Shown here: positions 17,872 to 29,100 of the stretch, piece by piece | How positions within the stretch are numbered: position 1 is the stretch's first letter | Layout of the letters: each line of letters opens with the position of its first letter | Origin: Rickettsiales bacterium | Lineage (GTDB): Bacteria > Bacteroidota > Bacteroidia > Cytophagales > Cyclobacteriaceae | Assembly (NCBI GenBank): GCA_002729235.1 | Contig: PBTY01000006.1 | Location: 76,192 to 140,191, forward strand | Length of the DNA: 64,000 bases | Direction of reading: 5' to 3' | The notes under the pieces: generated by a model | Databases searched by the model: none | What the model saw: only the letters and a program-made list of their open reading frames with translations | Told to the model about the DNA's origin: nothing | Translations under genes and position numbers: made by a program

Positions 17872-18505
17872 CTTCAAAATCGTCAATCTTTATGTCACTG
17901 TGGGTTGTAATCTTTTTATTATCTCCTAATGGTGTATGAATGATCTCATAAATTTTCATAGGAAACATGTATCGACCGACCTTCTGATGCTCTTTAAAAT
18001 ATTGCTTCACAAGTGGCTCGCCTTTCTTTTTGTAAAAGATAATTCCTTCTAACAGGCCTTCAGACTGGGTAATGGCCACATATCCTTCTTCACTGGCAGG
18101 ATGTTTCCATTTTGAAACGACCTGATTTCCCACCTCTTCTACATCCATAAGTCTGAATCCCATTTTGGACAAACCAAAATCGTCCATCTCATTTTTTAAA
18201 AGTAAGTGATAAATAGAAAAACCAACGGTCATTGCTGAGGAAGATGTACGCATGACACTATCGTTCAACACAATGTATGCAGCAGTATCCTTAAATACCA
18301 GAAATTGCTCACGCGGAAATGTCTGATTATGAATTAATGTTTCCTTATTCAAATCATAGAATACCTTTCCTACGATTAAGGACTGTTTCTTATCAGGGCT
18401 AATCTCTTTAATACTATACTTGGCTTCTATTCGAGTGCCAAAATTCTGGGTAAATGCAATGTGTGAAATCAGCACACAAAACAGAAAATAAAAAAGGTGT
18501 TTCAT
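17801..18505 (-). CDS. Hypothetical exported protein
   Basis: 234 residues with signal peptide 'FYFLFCVLISHIAFTQ'. The mature part is beta-rich ('KYSIKEISPDKKQSLIVGKVFYDL', 'EGLLEGIIFYKKKGEPLVKQYF') and loosely resembles LolA/outer-membrane lipoprotein-sorting folds; I would not assign it. It leads the minus-strand cluster with yidD and the two TPR proteins. Its ATG follows directly after the T tract of a terminator hairpin. Confidence 0.65.
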   Translation of the reverse strand: MKHLFYFLFCVLISHIAFTQNFGTRIEAKYSIKEISPDKKQSLIVGKVFYDLNKETLIHNQTFPREQFLVFKDTAAYIVLNDSVMRTSSSAMTVGFSIYHLLLKNEMDDFGLSKMGFRLMDVEEVGNQVVSKWKHPASEEGYVAITQSEGLLEGIIFYKKKGEPLVKQYFKEHQKVGRYMFPMKIYEIIHTPLGDNKKITTHSDIKIDDFEDEAAIYSVFDDVILPVIRSGQIH

Positions 18506-18526
18506 AAAAAAAGGGCCTTACGGCCC
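18506..18526 (-). terminator. Intrinsic terminator abutting the next start codon
   Basis: On the minus strand the hairpin GGGCC-GTAA-GGCCC is followed by seven T, and the ATG of the downstream gene begins at the next base. It ends the 18554-19018 transcript or acts as an attenuator for the downstream operon. Confidence 0.75.
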
Positions 18527-18553
18527 ATTTTACTTTTACAAATCTACTACTAA

Positions 18554-19018
18554 TTAATAACTATAGTAGAATGGGGAAGTGATTGCTCCTAAAACTACGT
18601 TAGCAGCAAAACCAATCCAGAAAGATGTTTTTTGATCTTTTGTCTTGTTCTTGTTAGTAATCACTACGAAGAAACCAATTGGACAACATAGGAAACCCCA
18701 AAGACCAGATGGCCAATCGAAGTTGCTCCATTGGAAACCTTGAGTTCCTTCTACTGAATTCACGCTTTTGAAAGAAGCCATATCAATTGATGCGTCCATT
18801 GAAGAAAGCTCCTCCATAGAAGTGATTTCGTTAGCAACAACTAACTCTTCTACCTGGTTTAGCTCATCAAACTCAGCTTCGAAAGCTACAGCATCAAATT
18901 CAACATCTTCTACAGCAACTTCCAACTCCATATTTGCAGGTGCTGCAAACAATGCTTGAGTTGAGAAAATCAAAGTCGCCATGAACATCGAAGAAACTCT
19001 TAATAATCTCTTTTTCAT
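18554..19018 (-). CDS. Small exported or membrane protein (hypothetical)
   Basis: 154 residues. The N-terminal signal peptide 'MFMATLIFSTQALFAAPA' is followed by a very acidic segment ('EVAVEDVEFDAVAFEAEFDELNQ'). The C-terminus has two hydrophobic stretches ('WGFLCCPIGFFVVI', 'FWIGFAANVVLGAI') with a CC pair, like small Bacteroidota proteins of unknown function. Upstream lie 260 bases without a gene, so it has its own promoter, and a strong terminator follows it. Confidence 0.65.
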   Translation of the reverse strand: MKKRLLRVSSMFMATLIFSTQALFAAPANMELEVAVEDVEFDAVAFEAEFDELNQVEELVVANEITSMEELSSMDASIDMASFKSVNSVEGTQGFQWSNFDWPSGLWGFLCCPIGFFVVITNKNKTKDQKTSFWIGFAANVVLGAITSPFYYSY

Positions 19019-19279
19019 AATCTGTTATAATGGTGATAAGTTTAGAATGTGAATATTATGATTTACGCATTCATTTCCTAATGTTGTTTGTAAAATACTA
19101 TCATACTTTACGCTTTCAGTTCTGATCAAGGAGGTATTTCGTGATATAATTATTTGACATTAAATGAATTAATACCACAAAAAACTATTCTTCCCGAGCT
19201 TATTATTTTTTTTGTTTCTGGCTTCAGATTACCATCATATTTTTCCCCTCTTTTCATTTAACTCCTCTAGATTTAAACA

Positions 19280-19972
19280 GTGAGAAAAAAGATAGTCGTA
19301 TTAACTGGAGCTGGCATAAGTGCAGAAAGCGGAATAAAGACATTCAGAGATGCAGGTGGTCTTTGGGAAGGACATGACGTAATGGAAGTGGCAAGCCCTC
19401 AAGGTTGGGCTAAAAACCAGGAGTTGGTATTGAATTTTTACAATCAACGTAGAAAACAGGCACTTACTGCAAAACCAAATAAAGGTCATTCGGCTCTTGC
19501 CGAATTAGAAAACCATTATGAAGTAGTGATCATCACTCAGAATGTGGATAATCTTCATGAAAAATCAGGAAGTACGAATGTTATTCATCTTCATGGAGAA
19601 CTATTTAAGGTTAGGAGCACATTGGATGAGTCGTTGATATATGACCTGGATGGCTGGGAATTAAAAACTGGAGATTTGTGTGATTTAGGAAGTCAATTGC
19701 GTCCACATATTGTTTGGTTTGGAGAAATGGTCCCCATGATGGAAGTCGCAATCGAGGAAACACTGACCGCTGATTATTTCATCGTTGTGGGCACATCTAT
19801 GATGGTTTATCCGGCCGCTGGACTAATCAATTATGTACACTCAGATGTCATGAAGTACATTGTTGATCCAAACCTACCAGCCATCAAACCCGATTCTTCC
19901 ACAGTTTTTATTGCTGAAGCCGCAACTTCCGGAGTTGCCAAAGCCATTGACTTAATCAACCAAACCAACTGA
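19280..19972 (+). CDS. NAD-dependent protein deacylase, Sir2 family (zinc-site-free)
   Basis: 230-residue sirtuin starting at GTG 19280. NAD-binding 'GAGISAESGI', 'QNVDNLH', the catalytic His in 'HLHGEL' and 'GTSMMVYPA' are all present. A YxxR motif ('FYNQRR') marks the SIRT5/CobB class that removes succinyl, malonyl and acetyl groups from lysines. The two CxxC zinc pairs found in nearly all characterised sirtuins are missing: only one Cys lies between the catalytic His and the C-terminal Rossmann motif. 'LRPHIVWFGE' is intact, so it is probably active. It stands alone, with 260 bases upstream. Confidence 0.9.
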   Translation: MRKKIVVLTGAGISAESGIKTFRDAGGLWEGHDVMEVASPQGWAKNQELVLNFYNQRRKQALTAKPNKGHSALAELENHYEVVIITQNVDNLHEKSGSTNVIHLHGELFKVRSTLDESLIYDLDGWELKTGDLCDLGSQLRPHIVWFGEMVPMMEVAIEETLTADYFIVVGTSMMVYPAAGLINYVHSDVMKYIVDPNLPAIKPDSSTVFIAEAATSGVAKAIDLINQTN

Positions 19973-20169
19973 CCATCAGACCAAATCATCGAGAAATCTA
20001 ACTGGTTCAACTAATAATACAATTGTATCTCATTCATAAGTCATACCATTGTATCTAAGTAAATCTTGCAATACTATCTAGGTGTTTTGTGTACGCATTA
20101 CACCTAAAAAGGCTTAAATTTACAGTCCAGTTTAATATTACCGTCTTATTAACCACAAACCGTAACCGC

Positions 20170-23100
20170 ATGAAGAGATTGCTAACTCTGCTGACTCTGC
20201 TTGTAGCATTCATTCTATTCCTGATTTTTACCAATCCTGCCTACGCCGAAGGCTCGAAAAACTTAACACCAAGTTTTGGGACTGGTGATGGAACAACCAA
20301 TAACAATTTCATTGGTTATTTGTGTCATTCACAGGAAGCTAGTATTACAGGCAATTTCCTATCTCCAAACGCCACTGCCGATGAGCGTCTTTACATTTAT
20401 GTTAAAGAAGGGGAAACCCTCTACATGGGTTTAAGAAGGATAGATCCTGTGACAAATAATGAACTTCAACATCAAGACCTCACCATTGTCATACGAGAAA
20501 ATGATGGCACTTTGGTCACTTCCTTTACCTTAGATGACGATGATGCTGTTACAGATACAGACGGAGATTCTCAAGGATATCCATTCACCACTCCCCAAAC
20601 CGGCGTTATCGAATCCTACGCAGAAGTATTGGCAGGCCCATCAGCTATTGTTGGTGTGTCGGGTTATGATGCTCTGAGTTGGACAAACAGCTCTCTGGGT
20701 GATCAGAATTTCTATATTGAATTCATTCAATTCGATGGAGGAAGTACTACAGCCTCTGATGATATTGACGTAGAAAGCTGGTATGACCTGTGGGACTTCT
20801 CCGTATATGATGGCACAGAGGAAAAACCTGGTAGAATGCACTCGAAAATCTGGGGATTTACAGCGGGTAGCTACACGAATCAGTTTTCTGATGATTTCAG
20901 TTTATATGCCACTATGCCTTCTGTAATTGCTGGTTCCGATGCAGGGTATTATGTGAAAAATCTTAACTATGCCGGGCTTGAAGCTTACACCACACTCCTT
21001 TATGCCAACTCTACAGGAGCAGATTTAGGGTCAACCACCGATTTGAATGGTGATGGAACTATCGATTTTCAGGATGCTAGGCGTACGCAGACTGGCAACA
21101 TCGGTGCACAAGAATATGATATATTCATCAATAACCCAGACATAGAACTCTACCCAACAACAACTCTACCCGATGTTTCTATTTCTAATGCGAATTTTTA
21201 TTGTAATTCGAGTGGAACAGGTGGTGAGGGAATTATCTATTTTGAGTCGAATCAGTCCGGGATTATCAGTTTGATCATTGATTTGGATGGTACGCCTGGC
21301 TATCAAGCTGGTACAGAAGATGTGATCATTGAGCAATTGATTGATGCCTCATCTGGATTTGCCTCCTCTTCGGTTCGATGGGATGGATACGATGGGACTG
21401 GCGCTATAGTACCTGCCTATACCGATTTAAACATAAGTGGTCGTTTCACTGCTGCTCCCGTACATTCTCCATTGTATGACCCAGAAATTAACTCTCTTGG
21501 TATTAATATGGTGGATACCAGACCAAATACTAGTTTTGATTTAGTCTATTGGGATGACCTCAGCCAGACCGGTGTTGGCTCAAGCCCAACCTCTGAGCTC
21601 GATGGTTCTAACTCAAATCAACACACCTGGACCACTGGTAATGCGTTGCTAGTAAATACCTGGTCATTCGGATATTATCAGATTAACACAGAAAACGTGT
21701 CATTCGACTTTGTTTGTGATATTGATGGAGACGGCATCGATGAACAAGATGATTTAGACAATGACAATGACGGAGTTGCAGATTCAGAAGAAGGAGATTA
21801 CTACAACGATACTGATGGAGATGGTATTCCAGATTATTTGGATTCAGATTTTGCCGGTTTTGTAGATAGTAATGGTGATGGAGTCAATGATAACTTTGAT
21901 GCTGATTTGGATGGTATTCCAAATGGTCGAGATCGTGATAGTGATAATGACGGTATTCCAGACATTATTGAATATGGCTTGACAGACGCGGACAATGACG
22001 GACAAGTAGATGGGTTTACTGATGCCAATGGCAATGGAATACATGATGCCTATGATGTCGCCTGTGATGGAAGTGGCACTACCCCTGGAACATATTACGC
22101 CTCGAGTGTATATGCAACTAACGGAACTACCTCCAACGAAACAGATGGCCTCGGAGCTCCTGATGGTGCCACGGCTGGCACAAATACAAATAATACCTCT
22201 GGAAGTGGATTCGTAGCGGAAATAGAATCCACTGCTAACGGTTCCTACATTATCTACCAACTCGCAGGAAGTATTCCCTCGGGAACTGTACTAACTTTTA
22301 GACTTGACAGAGAAGATGGTGGCGGACCAGTTGCTGATTATGAATTCGGGCAATCATCTGACGGAAGTTCTTTCACTAACCTGGTCACTCAAACTATTAG
22401 TCGGTATACAGAAAATTATACTTACACGCTAACAAGTGACGCAGAATACATACGTTTTAGAAATAATAATGCTGGCAACAACAGGGACCTATACATTGAT
22501 GCCATCACTTATACAATAACCACACCTGCTTGTTCTGGAGGTGTCGCACTTACTCCTCCAGATACTGATGGAGATGGTGTTCCAAACTATTTAGATATCG
22601 ATTCGGATAATGATGGCATTGTGGATGGCTATGAGATAGGTCTTACTGTTAATACAAGCACTGGGAAAATTGTATTTACTGATAGCAATAGTGATGGGCT
22701 AAATGATGATCAGGAAATCGTAGCAGCTACCTTGTTTGATACCGACGGTGATGGAATATACGATTATCTGGATATTGATTCAGATAATGACGGAATTCTT
22801 GATAATGTAGAAGGACAATCAAGCGATAACTATACCTCTTCCATAGATGGAGATACTGATGGCGATGGACTACTGGATATTTATGATCCAGACAATGGAG
22901 GAACCATTCTAACACCAGTTGATACAGATTCCGATGGAGATGCAGATTACACAGATACTGACGCTGATGGAGATGGCATTTCCGACTTCATCGAAGGGTA
23001 TGACTCCAACGCTGATGGGATTTGTGATTTAGATACAAATAGTGATGGTATCTTAGACAATTCCGATGCTTGTGCGGCATATACAGGAACAGGAATGTTG

Positions 23101-26100
23101 AGAACCGAAAATGCTGATTTTGAAAATGGATTAAAATCTCTTAATGCATTTTCAGGGGATGTGTTTGTAACTGCTGATGCACAATCAGGTGATGCAGCGA
23201 TCATAGCAGGACCAGCTGAAGGTGGCAGTAATGTTACTACTTATTTACCATCCGAAGCAGGTATTAACTATCAGTTTACTGGATATGCAAAGGTAGCAGG
23301 TGGTCCAAGTTATGCTGCTATAGGTATCACTTTTTGGGATGCAGATAAAACAACTCGTCTTTTTGAACCACAACAACAAGTTCTAGCTACCACCTACACC
23401 TTATATACCGTAACGGCTACTGCTCCAGCAAACACTAAATATGTGGAAGTTTGGGCCTATAAAGTTGGCGGTGTAGGTACATTAACTTATGACAACTTCT
23501 CATTAATTGTTACCGATGCATGTAGTGGAGACATCACCGATGATACCAATGGGGACGGATTGCTGGATCTATACGAAAACTACAATGCGCCGCTACAAAA
23601 TACGGACGGAGCAGATTTGAAGGACTGGCAAGACAGCAACGATGACAATGACAGTAGCCCTACATCTGGCGAGGATATAAACAACAATGGAGACTGGTCA
23701 GACGACTTTTCAGAGGGAGGAATTTCTATTCCAGACTATTTATATTCAGGAGATTTGGATGGTGATGCAATTGCAGATGCTCTTGATGCTGACTCTGATA
23801 ATGATGGCATACCTGACAATATCGAATCGAATGGGGAAAGTGTAGACCCAAGTGGTGACACGGATGGAGATGGCATCCCTAACTATAAGGACGCCGGAGT
23901 GGCAGCATCTCTTTCTTCACCTGTTGACGCCAATGGGGACGGTATTTTTGATGTCTTTGATTCAGATTTGGATGGAGTTCCTGACTTCCTGGATTTGGAT
24001 AGTGACAATGACGGCATCTGGGATGCAGTAGAAGCATACGGAGGCTCTATTCCTAATGGACTAAATCTTGCTACTGGCCGGTTTAACCTTAATGATCCAG
24101 ACAATGATGGGTTGATGAATTACATTGACTCCTCTCCTGCTTCCAATGGTGGAACCTCAACTTTGGCTAATCCAGATTCTGACGGTGATGGAATCAGAGA
24201 TTATGTAGACATTGATAGCGATGGAGACGGTATTGTTGATCTCATAGAGAGTCAATCAACTACTTCACAAATATCACTAGCGAACAATGACGAAGACGGA
24301 GATGGAATTGATGATGCCTTTGATCCTACAGACGGAGGAACACTCATTACACCAGTTAACACAGATGGTTTGGACCTGCAAGATTATTTGGATGATGATT
24401 CCGATAATGATGGTGTTTTAGATATAGTAGAAGGACATGATGCCAACAATGACGGTTATGGTGACTGGGATGATAATTTGGACGGCACAACTGATGAAGC
24501 TGATTACACTACAGATAGTGACGGTGATGGACTCCCTGATGCCTTTGACAATGTAACACTCGGAAATACTGGCAACAGCACTGGATCCAACTCAGCTCTT
24601 CAAGACACTGATGGACTTCAGGATGTTGATTTCAGAGATACTGACGATGATGCCGACGGAGTTTTAACGGCTAATGAAGACAGAAATAGTAATGGTGACT
24701 TTGCCGATGACCGGACTGATGGTCAAGGTGGACTAAGTATTCCTGACTACTTATACAATGGTGATTACGACAAAGACGGAATTGCTGACAACCTGGATTT
24801 GGATTCTGACAATGATGGTGTAGCAGATGCTGATGAAGATGGTGGTCAATCAATAGACCCAAGTGGAGATGAAGATGGTGATGGTATCCCTAACTATCGT
24901 GATGCTGATGATGCAACTGTAACCTCTAGTTTAACTAGCACGGCAGACATCAATGGTGATGGAGTTTATGATGTTTATGATCATGATCTTGATGGTGTTC
25001 CTGATTTTAAAGATGCTGATTCAGACAATGACGGAATACCTGATTTGATTGAAGCCGGAGGAATTGATTCGGATGGAGATGGACGAATAGACGGACTTTC
25101 AGACAGTGATGGAGATGGCATTCCAGACAATGTAGATGTGGATAATACTGGAGGGGTAGATACTGATGATGACGGTATAGACGATTCATTTGATGCAAGT
25201 GTAACTCCAGGATCTGATGCTGATGGAGATGATATTATTGATTCCGCGGACACTGATATTGATGGTGATGGGCTTCCAAATGCTTATGATGTAGATAATG
25301 GAGGCACAGCTCTAACAGTGAGCGATTTTGATGGAGATGGCATCAATGACCTATTGGATCTAGATTCAGACAATGATGGAACTCCAGATATTATTGAAGC
25401 TGGTGGAACAGATACGGATGGAGATGGTAAAGTTGATAATTTCACAGATTCCGATTATGATGGGTTCGCAGATTCCGTAGACACTGATTCGGGAGGAACA
25501 GCCTTCACCTTCCCTGATTCTGATAATGATGGATTGTTGGACATGAAGGATTTGGATTCTGATAATGATGGAATTACAGATGCTGTAGAAAATGGTGCCC
25601 TTGATACCAATTTGGATGGCCTCATCGATGACTATGCTTCTGATTCTGACAATGATGGATTAGCAGATTCGGTGGATCCAGATAGCGGGGGTACTGCAAT
25701 AGTTAGCCGTGACACAGACGGTGACGGAGTATATGATTATTTGGACTTAGACTCTGATAATGATGGTTACCCGGACATCATGGAAGCTGGAGGTACTGAT
25801 ACTGATTATGATGGTATAGTAGATGATCTTTTGGACATTGATCTGGATGGTATTCCAGCCAATGTGGATGTTGACCAAACTGGAGGGACAGATGCTGATG
25901 GAGATGGAATTGATGATGCTTTTGATGTTACTTACACAGGAGGCAATGACAATGATGGAGATGATATTGATGACATCTATGATTATGACATTGATGGAAA
26001 TGGATTTAGCGATTCTGTTGAAGCACTTCCTTACGCCCTTCTAGACTCGGATAACGATGGAATTAAGAATTTCCGTGATTTTGATTCTGATAATGATGGG

Positions 26101-29100
26101 ATTGTTGATGTTATTGAATTTGGACTTACTGTAGACGTGAGTACTGGAACTATTTCCGGTTTTACTGACACAGATGGAGATGGATTTAACGATACTCAAG
26201 ATGGATACATTGGAACTGTAGTAAACGGATCCGTTGTACCAGTTTCGCCACTCAACTCTGATTCAGGTTCCGAACCATCTTCCGCAGTGGTACTAGACTA
26301 TTTGGACATTGACTCAGATAACGATGGTATCGTTGATCTAAAAGAAGCACAATCCAAAAGCACTTTCATTGCTTTATCAGGAGTAGATGTAGACAAAAAT
26401 GGTTTGGATGACGCTTTTGATCCCAATCAGTCTGCAACCTTAATCACACCAGTTAACACAGATGGTGATGGAAACCCAGACTATTTGGATGACGATTCTG
26501 ATGGCGATGGTGTTTTAGACCTTATCGAAGGAAGTAACTCTGACAAGAATTTATACGGTGATTGGGATGCCAATCAAAATACGAATTTTGATGACTCAGG
26601 ATACAACACGGATACGGATGAGGATGGCTTATTAGACATTTTTGATAACGTGTACAGTACGGGCAATACAAATGTAGTAGGGTCGAATGCAGCCGTTCAG
26701 GATACAGACAGTGATGGAACCTGGGATTTCCAGGATGTTGATGACGATAATGATGGCACCAATACTGTATCAGAAAGCACTTCATCTACTCTAGACCCAA
26801 ATGGTATTATACCAGATTATTTATATGGAGATCCTGACTCTGATGGAGATGGAGTGGATGATGGAAGTGATTTGGATCAGGACAATGATGGACTGGCAAA
26901 TGCCTCAGAGGATGGAGGTACTGGGATAGATCCTAGTGCCGATACAGACGGCGATGGTTTGTATAACTACCAGGACTATGACATTGATGGCGATGGTATC
27001 AAAAACAAAGCTGACACTAACACAAGTGGAGTTAACACAACTTCATTTACAGATATCAATTCAGATGGAGTTATAGACCAGTTTGATCAGGATTATGATG
27101 GAGTACCTGACTTCAGAGATGCGGATTCTGATAATGACGGAATTGCTGACATCATCGAATTTGGATTGACTGATACTAATGAGGATGGTACATTGGATGA
27201 AGGTGCTGGAATCACCGATGCTAATTCCAATGGATTAGTAGATGCTTATGATCCTGCTTGTGATGGAGTATCTACTCCTGTTTCGGGTAACGCTGATGCA
27301 GTTATAACAAGCACCTCGGTTACCTTTGCGACACGTGCACTTGGGACACCTAATAACAGTGGAGCTGTCTTAAACACAACAGCAGCAGATTTGATTCTGG
27401 ACTTGACTGATGAAGTGATTAGTGGTACAACATTGTCTATTAATACAGGATCAACTACTGGTGGCAACTCCTTCACTTACACACAATCTTTGGATAATGT
27501 TACGTTTACCAATCCAACTGTTTCTGCTGTATCAAATGGAGTATGGGCGAATACTAACTATACCTTGACATCAGATGCTCGATACATTAGGATTCGAATA
27601 ACAACAGCTGGAGGTGGTGGTAACAGAGATTGTCGTGTAGATGCAATCTCCTATTCATATACCGCACCAGCTGCTTGTTCCGGTGGGGTTGCTATTACTA
27701 TTCCTGACTCAGATAGTGACGGAATCGACGACTATCTTGATTTAGATTCAGACAATGATGGTATTCCTGACAATATTGAAGCTCAGCCGCATGCTACCTA
27801 CACAGCACCAGTGTTAGCGGATGCTGATGGTGATGGTATCCTCAACGTCTACGATGAAGATTTTGCGGCAGGAAATGCAATAGCACCTATTGATACTGAT
27901 TCTGACGGAACAGATGATTATCTGGATACAGACTCTGATAATGACGGAATCGCTGACGTGATTGAAGCCTTTGATAGCGATAGTGATGGCTACGGAGATT
28001 GGGATAGTGATGGAGACAATGATCCTTCAGACGAGGGTGGATACAGCTCAGACACTGATTCTGATGGAATTTCTTACTTGTTTGATAATACGACTTCAGT
28101 CTCTTCTGTTGCTAACATCACAGGAACGACGGCCTCATTACAAGATACTGATAACGATGGGACTCCGGACTATAGAGATGATGATGATGACGAAGATGGA
28201 ATCCTGACAAGTGCAGAAGATAGCAATAGCAACTTGAATTGGGCAGACGACTTCTCTCAAGGAGGAATTACAATACCTAACTATCTATTCAACAATGACT
28301 TTGATGGTGATGGCATTGCCAATGAATCGGATCCTGACTCTGATGGAGATGGAGTGCCAAATGCCCTGGAATACGTAGGTGCAACATACACAGACAACAG
28401 TTCACCATTTGGAGATGATGATGGAGATGGAATTTATAACTACCTGGATTCTGATGCTACTGGGTTTACCGACACAAATGGTGATGGAGTGGATGATAGA
28501 GTTGATCAAGATAGAGATGGTTTACCTAATTTCTTAGATCTGGATTCAGACAATGACGGCATTGCTGACGCTGATGAGAATGGAACTACTACCAATTATG
28601 CCTTAACAAGTACACCTTCAGAATCGTCTACGTCAGGGTTGTATGGAAGTCCGGTAACGGTAGTAATAGATGGCGACACGGATGGAAATGGGGAAGCACA
28701 AGCAAATCATACCAATAGTGAATTAGAAGCCTACGTTGAACTTGACTTAGGAGCTGTTTATGACATCTCGGCAATCAACATTTGGAATAGAATTGACTGT
28801 TGTTCTGATCGTGCTGACAATTTCTATGTATTTGTTTCAGAAAATGCCTTTACTGCAGGTGACGTAGCAACTACTTTAGCTCAATCTGGAGTAACAGCCA
28901 TCTTGCAATCCCAGCAAGCTGGATCACCTTCCACGTTCACATTTGGTACAACTGCCAGATACATTCGAGTACAACTAACCGAAACAGAGTACTTGCATTT
29001 AGCAGAAATACAAGTCTATGCAGCTGCTCTAGACACTGACAGTGATGGAATTCCTAACTACCTTGACCTGGACTCTGATGGTGATGGTATTACCGATAAC

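Noticed and set aside
24981-25253. Minus-strand ORFs inside the giant gene (also 21834, 23883, 29760, 29846)
   Set aside because: Their Ser/Pro- or His-rich translations are the reverse frames of the DxDxDG repeat and have no independent signals.
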